A DNA stretch of 64,000 nt from Taenia hydatigena (taxonomy: Eukaryota; Platyhelminthes; Cestoda; Cyclophyllidea; Taeniidae). Shown in pieces: positions 10,803 to 23,000 of this stretch (position 1 is its first letter; each line of letters starts with the position of its first letter). The stretch is from NCBI GenBank assembly GCA_036345935.2, contig JADWOT020000002.1:3353034-3417033 (forward strand), written 5' to 3'. Under the pieces are notes generated by a model. That model saw nothing but the letters and a program-made list of their open reading frames with translations. It made no database searches and had not been told where the DNA came from. Both the position numbers and the translations under genes were made by a program.

Positions 10803-12474
10803 GCATGCTGCAGACCAATCTAAATATGACAAGCCTTTTGTTAAACGTTGAAAATAGTGTATCCCAGTAACAGCGGAGTTATATGTGAACACCAGTTCAA
10901 CAATACTGAAGGTTCATCTTAACATCCTTCCCTCGCGCACGTGAGAACACTGTGTGGCTCAACTTTAATTCAAAAATGCCTCGACAAATGTCTCAGCGCA
11001 AAGTAGGACAATTCCCATTGGAGTTGAAAATGTGCATTCGAGTGAGAAATACAAGCGTAAGCTGGAAGATGACACAAATTGAGCTGGTGGACAAGATGGA
11101 ACAGAATGTGGAGTCCGGCCTAGCCCTTCACTTCTACTTGGACCGCACCTGCAGGCGGGTCCATACGACCCCACTTCCCATGCATCTCTAACGGCGCAAA
11201 TGATTTAGTTCTGAGCACGCTACTTCAAGAACTCTTCGATGGAATGAAAGAATTAGCCAATTGCTGTCCTTGAGGGAAAACATGTCGACATACGCTTAGC
11301 TGCTGCTGCTAATGCCCCAAAAAGTGCAAAAATTTACGCGCCTTACAGCATGGCAAAAAACTGTCAGCAACATGCCTGCTGAACTACGCCTCTTCCACAT
11401 TTAGCGAGGCCACAACGACAACACCCACTAACTTGCGTGTCGTCCAGTTGAAATGGCTGTTACAGAGCAGTGATTAGCGTAAATCAGACCGCATTAGATT
11501 AATTATAGTCGTTTCTTCCCTCCAGCTGAAGAAACGAAAGAAAATGTGCGTACCTGCCGAAATAGAGACGCAGAATCTTTGTCTAATTGCTCCATTCGTC
11601 ACCAAACAGAAAAATGTCGTAATGTGCATGTGTGCATCTTCAGTTGCGAAAGACCAGAGAAACCCAAAAAAGAAGTACAACATCGAGAAAGCAGACAATC
11701 CTTCATTAAGGCACAAAAGAGAGAGGGGGTTTTGAAGTGGTGGGTTGTCCACCTTGCGATATTATCATCGCACCTCTACAGGACTGGACAGCGTGCCATA
11801 CCGATGTGTAGATGGCCGATGGGGATACATTAGTGGACGTACTAACGGAATCCTACTCATTCTTATTAACTGTAGGATTTGCTGCAAAATAAAGCTGTCA
11901 ATAAAATTAATTTCCATCGACTCATTATTTAATGCGCAAATTGCCCCATATTACGCGCCTTTTTCATGCGAGAGCTAAATAAGAAGGTTGGTAAGTGGGT
12001 GCTATACTATACTGTACAAATCATGGCTACCAACATATCCTGCCTTTAGATCCAAAGAGAGCACGCCTTTTTAGTCCATCCAATCAAAACACAAATAAAT
12101 GCGCAAAATCGGCATATTTATAGCAAAGAAAATTAACAACCACATTAAAAAGACAACAAAACAGAAAAAACAAACAAAGAATAATACAACCTTAACGCCA
12201 TTGATGCACGCAAGAGTTAAACAAGGGATAGAAAAACGCTAGCAATGCGGCGAGATAGTGGACAAGGTTAGAAAATTTAGGCATAGTTATTTATTCATGC
12301 GCGAGTTCAAGCAAGGTAGAAAGCCACGAAAGAGAAAAGGACGACAGAGATCAGAGGTGTTATTCCAGATCCTCTAGACGTTACGAGAATTCCTCTTTCA
12401 TGGCTTAAAGAAGATATTCACTTAGAAAATTCAAGATAAAAAATTTGCCATATAAAGTCGAAGGGCACGAAATA
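10803..12474. other. no firmly supported gene
   Basis: Around 10.96-11.40 kb the plus strand has short coding-like pieces in changing frames (for example NVHSSEKYKRKLEDD and NAPKSAKIYAPYSMAKN) separated by stops, possibly the trace of an old gene. 12.06-12.20 kb is A-rich and low in complexity. Nothing else is recognised. Confidence 0.35.
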
Positions 12475-13635
12475 GGCGCCAATGATTGGGACTCAGTAAA
12501 AGCACAAGCAATGCTCTTGTGTAGAAAAGGCAGTCGATAACGCTACTGACAAATGTTACTAATATAGCGTCTAGCAGCATAATCTCGTCTGTCAACTTAC
12601 CGGATTCTGGTATTTGAATATTTTCTGTGAATTCCAAAATCTTCTTTCCTCTATGCGTTCCCGTCACGGTCACTGTGTATGGTGAGCTGGGCGTCAGTCC
12701 GACCAGAATTACTTCTCCTTCGCTGAGGCACGCAGATTCAGATATTGCGCGTGTCAGTTCAGATTTTAGCGCTGCCTTTACTGTGATGGTGCCATCAAGC
12801 ATATCACTGAATTCCTCCTCATTCCACGTTAAGCGAATGAAATGCCATTCCACAGGATCCCACTCAAAGTGCTATCGTAGTTGATTCTCACTTGGTGTTG
12901 TCCCTTGAACAGAAATGCAAAAGTGCCAGTCAGTCAGCATGACTACCCAGTGTTGCCGTTTATATTTGTTTACGATCTGGGAGTATGCTGTGCTCGGGAT
13001 GGATGAATGCACCAGAATGGGGCTCCTATAGCCTACGTTATATCAATATTTTGGAATCTGCAAATGTTGTGATATTTCATTTGCTCATATCCAAGTGCTA
13101 ATAAGATTTTCATTTTTAAAATCCTATTTACGGACTGTTCTTTTGTTTTCATTTGCCAAAACGGTAGTTACCAACAAAATGAGACACCATTGGTAGAGCA
13201 TCTCCACACCCTGTATGTTTTATGCTTACAGCTCACGGTGCATTTTTCCTGCATTCTGCGCATACACATCAGCCTATGGACTCGCCTTGTCTCACATGGC
13301 GTCTTCTGACTAATGCGATAAAGTAGATAAGTGTAAGTTTGTCATGATTTTGTCATATCTTTTCACGCGTAATACATGTAATGGGGTTCACAGTGACCTT
13401 TGTACGGGCGCGATGGCTTCTAAGCATAGCAATGCTATTTATTGTATTTAAAAGTTCTTACTGGGCGTGCATAAGCGTTTATTTACCTGGACATCGTTCA
13501 CTCATTTATTACCTCATTTTACCTTCTTGGAATCAAATTTTATGGATATTTTGGCATCGGTTCTGCTGCCTTATTCGATTGCCTTGCATGGTTACCGTTT
13601 CCTTTCGTTTGTCCATTTGTCAACTCCATGAGAAG
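12475..13635 (-). repeat. duplicated FN3 gene block, copy A
   Basis: This block aligns along most of its length with 17441-18660 in the same orientation. It covers the intron after the FN3 exon, the exon itself and about 730 bases upstream. Similarity continues through upstream non-coding landmarks (for example CAGCTCACGGTGCATTT and AAGCATAGCAATGCT) and fades after CAACTCC. This is a duplication of genomic DNA, not a processed copy. Confidence 0.85.
12601..12903 (-). pseudogene. oncosphere-antigen-type FN3 exon with a nonsense codon
   Basis: The 303-base exon lies between a CTGTTCAAG acceptor and a CCG|GTAAGT donor, both phase 1, the usual symmetric FN3 module. Domain hallmarks are present: HFIRLTWNEEEFSDMLDG, then VILVGLTPSSPYTVTVTGT and KKILEFTENIQ. 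This matches the exon layout and domain type of taeniid host-protective oncosphere antigens, which are secreted or surface FN3 proteins. Compared with the copy at 17.6 kb, a GAG codon has become TAG at 12872-12874, near the start of the domain, so full translation is blocked. The asparagine glycosylation site of the sister copy (NIT) is TIT here. No signal-peptide exon or C-terminal membrane exon was located. Confidence in the domain is high; the pseudogene status follows from the stop. Confidence 0.8.
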
Positions 13636-16143
13636 GGAGTTTAAAATAGATTCATACAGCCACCTTAGCCCTACGGTTCGGCTGCACCCAATTGCAGGAT
13701 GAAGTAGAAAAAATATGGCGAACAGCTCCTAAATGTTTAAATGATGCATAGGCGTTTAATAGAATTCGCTTCAATATCAGAATCAGCACTACCACATTTG
13801 AGTGCTTTCACACGCAAGAAGAGAGAAGGTCAAGGTAGGCCCCATACACTGTTTCATGGGTAGAAGTTGCAGCTCCATGCGTACAAACATCCTTTTCCAA
13901 CGGCAAATCGAATGTGTCATCAAGATGCACTATCAACGAATTTGCTTGCCTTTGAAGCGAAATGCTTGAGGGACCATGCATACTTCGTGATCGTGAGCAT
14001 ATTATGCCCTACACGTGCAGCTGTTCCTAACGGCTATTAGCTTCCGTAGGCCAAACGTCATGCAAAGCCTAAAACATAAATGCACGACTTGGAGAATCTT
14101 AAGAAAAAGCGTTTCGAGGGGAAGAGTCAGGACTTGTGAGTATAGAGAAAGAGAGTGGAGACATTGCTTAAGCGCAGCTAACTGCTTGACAAATCCGGAT
14201 AAGCTGCTCAGCCAGATATGAAGCGCCTTGTGAATTTACCGAGAAGAAAGCTACACATGCCTTTAGAACTGCCAAAAGGGGTATCTTTTCAGTTAACGGA
14301 TTACAATCTAAAGAAACCAGGATAAACGATTAGGTTCATCAGTACCATCAATCCAACTCTTATGCGTCCCGACATACATTATGGTTTGTCTTCCTGCATT
14401 ACAGTAATTTTTAGTAATTCAAATGATGCAACATCACGAAGCGACGCATTGATGTCTCAGTGAGTTTAGAACCGACAATAGGAACAAGCAGAGCCGAACG
14501 TTTAGAGGTTCTATCCCATTCTTATTAACTTCATACTTTGCTGCCAAAATCTTAGCATCATTGCAATCAACAAGTAACGTAGAGATATTAGACATCAGGT
14601 AGGAAATAACACAAGGAAGCATTCAAAACGGCCCTTAATTTTAAAACTTTATGCAAGGAATGGACAAAATTATGGTCAGATTTTGCTAGCAAACTGAATA
14701 AAACACCACAATCCACTAAAAACAAAAAGCTAAACAGCTTTGGAAACAAATATATCCAATTGAGCAAAAAACAAATGCTTGGAATACGATGACATTAGCA
14801 AAAGTTGTTTCGGAGCACAGGTACTCTTCTATGTTATGCAAAGAAACAAATTGTAATGTTAACATGTTTATTGGAAAATAATTTGGAGGGAAGTTGAAGA
14901 GCAGTTATGGTTTACCATATGACGAACTGCAATGCATTTGCTGCTCGTTTAACCTGCGGTCCTGGTTAGGAGTGACTTAAGTAGCCAATGCATCTTCGCC
15001 AGGTGGAAGATCCCATAGCCACATCAGTGGCTCCAATCTCTTCCTTATAGCTGCACATCCCCACACATATCACCTGGTTTTGACCACGCATGAAAATAAG
15101 GATATCAGGTCTTGCGTATGCATGTTGCTGCTGAAGAATGTGCCACGGACTAGCCAGAATGCCAGCAAAGAAGCATCAGGTGAAATTAAGCCTAAACCAA
15201 ACTAATCTCTTTCTCACAAAATCCGAAGCTGATACGCTTGAATCAAGTTCAAGTTCTTCCTCCACCGATTCTGTCAGTGGACTAGTCCTATTGCCTTCTA
15301 GAGCGTTCTGTCTCCTTTATTCACTGCATTCGTATTTCATCCATTGGCAAAAATGGATTCCCCTGTTTTAAGTCACTTATTTTTATGTGGCATTAGCTGA
15401 CTTCTCAAAATCGGATACATCTATTCACTTCCAAAGATAGTTACGCTAGGCCACAATTGTGGCTACATTCCTCTTGGACAGGAAGCGAGCACTGCATATT
15501 TTACAGCACGCATGTGACTAGTAATAAGCTTGGCATCCCGTACACGAGTCACGAATTGTCCCCCTCAAACTCAAACATGGCACATCTGTTAATCATAGGA
15601 AAGCATGGCCAGACGTAGTGGGGGGGTTTCGCAATTGCAGTCACACTAGTCCCCTAGTACCTGAGTAAGTCAAGGATGCTCTACGGCTGACGCAGCTTTT
15701 GAATTACGCCTCACACGCAACAGACGAGTGTAAAGTGACACGGAAGTCTACCCAGAGTCTCACACGAATCCACTTTGCAAGTGGCCCATATTTCGGCTCC
15801 TAGCAACTCAGTGCTCCCGCGCGTTCACACATGATAGCTTTCATGGTGTGAATGGAGAAGTCGTCTTGCGCGTCAAGACCAGCATAGATTCTCGGTTGAA
15901 ATAAGCGCAGATCGATCTTATAAATGCGCAATGATTTGTGAATGCAACGTATATGTGCATTAAAGATGGCGCTCCACGTCTGTCTCATCGCATTGGCCAT
16001 CCTCTCCTTGATTAAACAACCCACAGAAGATAGCAGTAAGATTATTTCTGCCAAATGTCTCTGCTCTGCATGCACAAAAGCATTTGACCAATAGTCTGTT
16101 AAGAAGTTCAAGACAAACATAACTGCCATATGAAGGTAAAGGT
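13636..16143. other. no gene recognised
   Basis: Spacer between two FN3 exons of the cluster. A plus-strand frame near 15.14-15.37 kb has a serine run (LESSSSSSSTDSVSG) but no supporting splice structure. Signal-peptide or C-terminal exons of the FN3 genes could lie here unseen, because they are very short. Confidence 0.4.
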
Positions 16144-16283
16144 CTACGAGATAGGCGTCAATGATTGGGATTCAGTGGTAAGTTCAAGCAATACTCTCGT
16201 GTAGGAAGGCAGTCGGTGCCTCTGCTGACAAATGCCATTACTCAATGTGGTCTCTGTCTGCATAACCAAACGCATTGACTTAC

Positions 16284-16588
16284 CATTGCTGAGTGTTCGA
16301 ATCGTGTTGTTGAATTCCATGAATGGGGTTTCATCATGCACTGCCACCACAGTCACTGTGTATGTCGTGTTGGGCGTCAGTCCATCAAGAGTGACTTCTC
16401 TTGCGCTGGCGGGTGCGGATGCTGACCTTCCGGAGTCGGTCTCAGAAGTCGACTCCGCTCGAAGTGTGATTTTCACATCGTCAGCTTCATCCAGGTCTTT
16501 CAAATTCCAACTTAGGCGAATGGAGTTAGAACTCGCGGGATGCCAGTGGAAGTGCATCTGCAGAAGACTTCCGTCCAAAAGTGTCAAG
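16284..16588 (-). CDS. second, diverged oncosphere-antigen-type FN3 exon
   Basis: The frame is open across a full FN3 domain (SIRLSWNLKDLDEADDVKI, then REVTLDGLTPNTTYTVTVVA and MEFNNTIRT) and ends at an AATG|GTAAGT donor in phase 1 like its neighbours. It carries N-glycosylation sequons at NTT and NNT. The intron after it still resembles the introns after the other two FN3 exons (shared AAGGCAGTCG and CTGACAAATG), so all three share ancestry, but this copy is much more diverged. No acceptor in the expected phase is visible: the aligned AG (16589-16590) would enter the domain out of frame, and an in-frame TAG lies just upstream. It may use another border or be inactive. With the 17.6 kb exon only 1.0 kb upstream, the two could be successive FN3 exons of one gene, as in the two-domain TSOL45 type. 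Confidence 0.7.
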
Positions 16589-17440
16589 CTTACAAAATTG
16601 AAAATTTGCTAACCAGCCAAAGCGACTGCTCATTAAGGTCGAGTGCACTTGTCTAGACTGTCGCGGCCGACGGAATGAAGCAAATGTATTCCAGCAACTA
16701 GTTTTGAAGGGGGAGAGACTTCCGCTACTGTACGACACAAGAGCATTTTGAGTTCAAAATGCGTGAAAAGAGCTCTCCACAACACGCGTGCTGAATAATG
16801 CCTCCATTTCGTTTTAAAGCAACAGCAGTGAACGAGTCAATGGGAGGAGAGACACGGCTATTACTCCGCTTCAGCTAGTATCACGCGAAAACTCTGTGCC
16901 GTTCAGTCAAAGTGACATTTACAAACATTGCTAAACGTCAAACGGACCAAATTAAAGCTACTGCAGATGCGGTCCGACTCTTTCACCACTTCCGCTAGCA
17001 GCATTGGAGAAAGTGCAACATTTTATGGGCATCCAAGATGTTTGCCTTCACACTTATTTTAATCCTACTTCGACCCTTGTCATGACGCGCTAATGTGCAT
17101 TTTTAGATTTAAATGGCCAAAAGAGTAAAAACTAGAGCAGCAACATTGATCAATTAAGCAGCTCTTTGTCAGCACACTTTTGATTAGTGCCATTTGAAGT
17201 GGTGCCTGGAGGAGCCTGCAATTGGCAATCTTAATAGTAAAATGGCGGTGAGAATCGCACTAAACGGGGTTGGCGAGGGTGAGGGTGACGATGACTTCTG
17301 TGATCAGAATACAAAGTGGCATGCCAAAATGGAGGAGGTTTGCGACGGGTCAGCAAACGCACCGAGTACACCCATTGCGTCACGAAGATCACTAAATTAA
17401 TTTTTGCAAATAGCGCCTTACCGAGCAAAGCTTGTTAGTG
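16589..17440. other. no gene recognised
   Basis: Non-coding spacer between FN3 exons. A short GGTGAG-type tandem stretch lies near 17273-17291. Short open frames on both strands have no supporting signals. Confidence 0.4.
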
Positions 17441-17491
17441 AGCACTGAGAATCGGTACCCAGTGTTAGGCTCAACCAGTTTTCTTGTGTTG

Positions 17492-17563
17492 GAAAGGCAG
17501 TCGATACCTCCACTGACAAATGTCGGTGAAAGGCAGTCGATACCTCCACTGACAAATGTCGGT
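17492..17563. repeat. perfect 36-base tandem duplication
   Basis: The unit starting GAAAGGCAGTCGATACC occurs twice head to tail (17492-17527 and 17528-17563) with no difference. The copies at 12.5 and 16.2 kb have the unit once, so the duplication is recent and specific to this block. It lies about 40 bases past the donor of the FN3 exon, inside the intron. Confidence 0.95.
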
Positions 17564-17602
17564 GATATGGCATCTGGCAGCATAACTCGTCTATCAACTT
17601 AC

Positions 17603-17905
17603 CAAATTCTGGTGTCTGGATATTTTCTGTGAATTCCAAAATCTTCTTTCCTCTATGCGTTCCCGTCACGGTCACTGTGTATGGTGAGTTGGGCGTCAGT
17701 CCGACAAGAATGACTTCTCCTTCGCTGAGGTACGCAGATTCAGATATTGCGCGTGTCGGTTCAGATTTTAGCGCTGCCTTTACTGTGATGTTGCCATGGA
17801 GCATATCACTAAATTTCTCCTCATTCCAAGTTAGGCGAATAAAATGTGATTCCACAGGATCCAACTGGAAGTGCTCTTGTAGTTTATTCTCACTTGGTAT
17901 TGTCC
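17603..17905 (-). CDS. oncosphere-antigen-type FN3 exon (intact)
   Basis: The 303-base exon runs from a CTGTTCAAG acceptor to a TTTG|GTAAGT donor, phase 1 at both ends, with the whole domain open. It encodes TIPSENKLQEHFQLDP, HFIRLTWNEEKFSDM, a possible N-glycosylation site at HGNITVKA, VILVGLTPNSPYTVTVTGT and KKILEFTENIQTPEFG. This fits the FN3 exon of the taeniid EG95/45W/TSOL18/TSOL45 family, whose genes place a short signal-peptide exon before and a short hydrophobic C-terminal exon after it. Neither flanking exon was recognised here; the intron sequence before the exon shows no signal peptide. Of the three copies this is the best candidate for a working gene. These proteins are made in the oncosphere and take part in the parasite-host interface. 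The FN3 call is firm; the family call rests on sequence look, exon phase and the tandem gene arrangement. Confidence 0.8.
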
Positions 17906-18660
17906 CTTGAACAGAAATGGAAAAGTGCCAGTCAGTTAACATGACTATCCAATGGTGCTGTTTATGTTTGTTTGCGATCTGAGAGCATGATGTGTTCGGA
18001 ATGAGTGAAGGCAACAGAATGGGACTCCTATGGCCTGTGTTAAATCAATGTTCTGGAATCTACGAATGTCGTGGCATTTCATGTGCTCATAACCCAATGC
18101 TAATAAGATTTCCATTGTTAAAATCTTACTTACGGACTGTTATTTTGTTTTCCTTTGCCGAAACGGGAGTCACCAGCAAAATGAGACACCATCGGTAGAA
18201 CATCTCCGCACCCCACTTGTTTTATATTTACAGCTCACGGTGCATTTGTTTGCAAATTCTCTGCATGTGTATCAGCCTATGTACGTGTCATGTCTCTCAT
18301 GGCGTCTTCTGATTGGTACGGTGAGGTGGATTAGTGCACATTTCTCATGATGTTGTCACATATTTTCACCCGTAATACATGTTTTGTGGTTAACAGTGAC
18401 CTTTTCTTTACTTTCATGCGTGAATGCCTTTACATGCGCGATGGCTTTTAAGCATAGCAATGCTCTTCATGATATTTTAAGGATGTAATTAAGCGTGCAT
18501 TAAAGCTCATTTATCTGAAACCCTTTTCACCCACTTATTTTTCTTTCTGCCTTAATGGAGTCGATTTTTTTTTAATTTCGCTGGCATCGGTACTACTGCT
18601 TTATTCGATTACCTTGCATGATTAAGGTTTCCTTCCTTTCGTCTTTTTGGCAACTCCGTG

Positions 18661-21600
18661 ACATATGAGTGTTGATCGACATCCTAGAGCCTAAATCTAA
18701 AAAGATTAGTTAATTAGCGCTAAAATTATGTGTAAATATTTATTTTCCTTTTCACCTTAAATATCTTTAATCCCTTAGGAATTCACAGCTTCTTTAAATT
18801 TGTCTGAATAACATCTAGGTGGTAATCACGATTGTTATAAATGTCTGCCTTCCAAAAAATTAAATACTTTTTGTGGTCGAATTCCATTTGACCAGTAATT
18901 CACCTAGCAGTCCTCCGATAATCGGGACTAAAGGAAATGACCTGCACTTGGGTATTGAGCTGCCCTAGCAATAATCAAACAAAGGGAATTAAGAAAGGAG
19001 TCAATATCGAAAGCCAACATAAATTTAAGCCTTCCACGACGACTGATGATGAAGACGAAATCGCTTTGTTGAAGCATAACTCTTTCACAAAAGAGAGCTG
19101 AAAAGCAGGAAGCTTTGCTGAAAATCATTGATGCGATTTTTACCCCACTGCTTACATGAGGTCAGGAGGTTGAAAAGCGACTACTCTCGAAGTCATGGAT
19201 AAGTTCTTAGTGCGTGCAGATACTGTACACCTAGTTAAAATTCAGCAATGCCATTTCCCGTTGCCTCGAGACTACTCGCAGTTTTACGGAAAAATTGTGA
19301 CAACTATGGAGAAAGGCTGATCACACTTTGGGCCGCCGGAAAGATGCGAAAGAACTTGCCTTTGTTCCCCTTGCAATTTACTAGAAGAACACCTTCTCAA
19401 AAATAGAGATTCAAGTACTGCACTGGTGATCTCAGAACACACACTACAGGTTGCCCAGACCACCCACACATCTACCCTTACTAATGATTCAGAGCTTTTA
19501 GCACTTGTCGACAAGACAAATTGGTGCTACGGTAGATGTAAGACCATGCTAAAGTTAGATTGAAAGCATCTTTTACTGTTCTTTAATCTTTCCAAAATTC
19601 TGAGGATCCATAAAGGAGACACAAGAAGTCGCTTTCTTAAAGCACAAAGCGATTTTGAGTTTGCAACATTCATCAAAATGTATAGACCTACCCGCAAAGA
19701 AGCTTGAGTCAATAATAATGCGTCTCTGAAGTTGCATCTGACAAAGCGGATGCAAGAAAGGCGCGTTTTACCTCACACAGTGCACAGCGTACTGTGGGTC
19801 GTACCGGGAATCAGACTTCCGCCCACATTATCTACATGCGCCCTCAGGGCGTTGACATAGCAAAGTGGCAATGCAGTTTTAACGTCAGCATCATTCTATA
19901 CCTCGACCTTAAATACTGTCCTTAACTAAACACTTGCGGTTTTCAAGACTGGTATTAGTTTGTTTGAAGACATGCGATTTTGATCATGATAAACAAAAAA
20001 GAAACAAAACAAACAATCCTACGGAGCCAATGATGTTGGCCTTCAGCATTTCTTAGCTTTCGATCGACTAATTTTTACCCACATAATAGACGCGTTAAAT
20101 GTTATGCGGCACCATGTGTTACGGTGCAGGTCTCTGGAACTCATCCGATTTGATCACAGCATTTACAATAAGGCTTCTTGATCCGATAATTTTGTTCAGA
20201 TTTTGTCAATAATTGCCCGTTGAAAGAAACCTGGATGGACCTATATAACAAGGCACTAATAGGCAGAATACATCGATCTAGATGCAAATCAAACCACTGG
20301 ATAAATGCTTATAATAGAAAATGTAAGCAACGCGATTAGCTCGCTGTTTGTTTTTCTTGTGATTTCGAATCTAGCATCGTGCGTAATTACGACTTCTACT
20401 CTGAAGACTGCACCATAATGAAACCGTTTGTGCTACTCTAAACGCAAATTGGAGGAAGTTGCTTGCAGCGACCAAGTGCTTGTCTTATTTCCCATAGATT
20501 AAGCAACAGACCTATGATTTTCGTATAATGTTGAATAATGACTAAGGAAACAAACTTAGGTACCCATGAAGCAAAATGTGTTTAGATGATGACGATTGCA
20601 GATGTAATTGCGATTCATCGTATAATTAACGAGCCTGCACAAAAAGTTCTCCAATGGTTGTACGAAAGGAAAATAACATTTCACCTTTGGGATCGCTTTC
20701 TGAATGTATCTCATAGTTAAGCTAAGGCAAGATCGCATACCTCTGACTGTATTCAATGAAATGTCTTGAAGTAAATGTTACCACCACGAAAGTGTAGCTT
20801 AGTTTTGCTATGGATAATAGCCGCAGAGAATGTTCAAAGTATATCTGTCAGGGACTCAAATATAATATAATTACCATGATTTAGGAAAACGGCAAATCAA
20901 ATTGACTAAAGCATCTTCTGTTTGCCAAGTATACTGCCTCGTGGCCTCTTCAATGTCTGGCTGACCAAATCCTATGTAAACGCGAAGAAATTGTTAGGAT
21001 TACGCGCACATTTTGAAGAGATTTTGCAATAATACAAGATAGATTTGGCATCATAAAAACCTCTCGCTTGGCCCACTTTTTGAACCGATGGCATTCCTTC
21101 CCTTATTTGGAATGCATGCGCATACTAAGCTTTCCAGTGCGAACCAAATAAATTTCTGCACTCTTGTAATAAACACCGGGCTCGAAGTGTATCTTATCCT
21201 CCTTCTTGCATTTATGCCGAGGATTAAAGAACAAGTGGCATCGCATCTTGGCACTGTGTGCAATGAATTGCATGAAGTTCAAGGCAACAAAGACTTGACA
21301 GACAAATTCTATACAAGTGTCTGTTTTGAGGTTTTGCAATTGAACTTTCAATTCAGGATTTCGTATGCATTGACAAAGACTTAATGGGTCTCGTAAAAGC
21401 CCACTTTCGTCATAGCGATGAATGCCTGCATATCTCTACGAGCTGAGGTATGACTCTCAGCTTTTGCCCAGGAATGGGACGAAATAAGTCAGTCAACACT
21501 TTATCCTCATTAAATTTCTTTACGCGGAATTTCATTAAAGTTCTTTGATTGCTTATATTTGGTAAAAGGTAGTTGATAAGGCTTAAACCTCTTATTTGAG

Positions 21601-22229
21601 AAATGCGAACCGTAAATGACCTTGTGGAATGCTTGGAACACACAAATGAGACCAGACATTGTCGACAACCCGCATGACATCAGAGATATTTTTATAAATT
21701 CGTGATCGTCAGAGCACAGAGCGCACTTTGAATGAAAAGTGTTTAGCATCAGATCAAGGTCAGGTCTGGGGTGTCGTTCGACTCAACCATATTTCATCCC
21801 AACATCGATCCGTCAGATGGTTCCATACGTTTAGGCTTTCTTGACCACTGGCATAGGTGAGCAAATCCACGTGCATTAAAATTCATGCAAACAATGTTTA
21901 AGAGCAGTGATCAGCGCATTTCGCAAAAAATGCCAAAGAAATCATGAGGCAAACACTGAAAACGGAACATTTCATTATTTCAGTTTGTGAAGCTCGACTC
22001 CAGGTAACAGTTGAAGGGTTTGAAAGTTTAGTTACAGTCAAAAGTTTGAGCTGAAAGAAGGGAATCGATTGTGTGTATTGTAGTTTACTTTCCCGTTTGG
22101 CTTGCCTGACACACAGCTGTTACAGTCTGCTAGAGTTGGTGAAGGCGGTGCTCTATCTCATTGATCACCTCACTTTCGATTCAGCAAACAACTTTTCGGT
22201 GTAATCGATGATCCTGCACGGCTATCACA
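18661..22229. other. no gene recognised
   Basis: AT-rich sequence with only short open frames. An A-rich stretch sits near 19.99-20.02 kb. The missing signal-peptide exon of the FN3 gene could lie here on the minus strand, but I cannot point to it. Confidence 0.4.
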
Positions 22230-22445
22230 ATGACAACGCGTGTGCTAGCTGGTCTTCCAGTCAGAGGTTGTGGCTTCCCACCAAATATCGCGTGGTTCGA
22301 GTGGGCTCGCGATAACGACAGTCTGCCTACCGAAGAGGAGAAGCCGGAGAGGGTGCAGAATGCGACGGAAATAAGGAACGATTTTGATCAGAAAGGTGGT
22401 GATGCTATCGATGCTCCTGCTAGTACTGCCAACCAAGAAGACGAG
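22230..22445 (+). CDS. candidate first exon of an unknown acidic protein
   Basis: An ATG at 22230 (with an in-frame stop about 20 bases upstream) opens a frame of 72 codons that meets a donor GACGAG|GTTAGT in phase 0. The peptide starts MTTRVLAGLPVRGCGFPP and becomes acidic and polar toward the end (LPTEEEKPERVQNATE, ASTANQEDE). No signal peptide or known domain is seen. A phase-0 acceptor at 23000 leads to a longer exon in a compatible frame. The intron would be about 555 bases. Confidence 0.4.
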
Positions 22446-23000
22446 GTTAGTCAAGCAACTCACAGCGCAAAGGACATTCGTTGAATGGTCAGTGGAAGTT
22501 GATACCATTATTATGTTATTGCCTTAGGATTTTACGCTCTCGCAAAAATACGCAATTCGCTTGAATCCAAACGCAAAGGCTTTTCTGGTCCTTATCTAAC
22601 AATCTACTTACCACTCAACTAGGAACCACAGGGCGTTGTTATCTGGCACCCATTGCTATAACCAGAACGCAGATGTTTGTACTACATACTACTTTATGGA
22701 ATTCCTGGGAACTGACAATCATCGTGATGAACTAAGTGATCATTATAACACTCTCTCCTTCGAAAATGTCTTGCGTGAAGATCAGTCTCACCCAGAGTCG
22801 CGATAAACTTCCAGCAACTGTCTGTGCTATGCATTTGTTGAGTGTTTGGCAAGTTTACATCAATGGCGCACAAGCTACAGTTCTCTTATTTACTTAACCA
22901 GACTGCTTGAAATTGAAGAATCGAGTAGGCCATCATTGACTGCAGACTTTTGTCCTTGGTCAGCGCTGAATGACAAAGGCGCGGGGGCTCCACTCGACAG

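Larger units (their letters stand above)
17441..18660 (-). repeat. duplicated FN3 gene block, copy B
   Basis: Counterpart of 12475-13635 in the same orientation, with small indels. It contains the FN3 exon without the nonsense codon, and also an extra 36-base tandem duplication in the intron after the exon. Confidence 0.85.

Noticed and set aside
15138..15371. Serine-run frame (possible Ser-rich protein exon)
   Set aside because: An equally coding-like alternative frame overlaps the first half, and no splice pair is visible.
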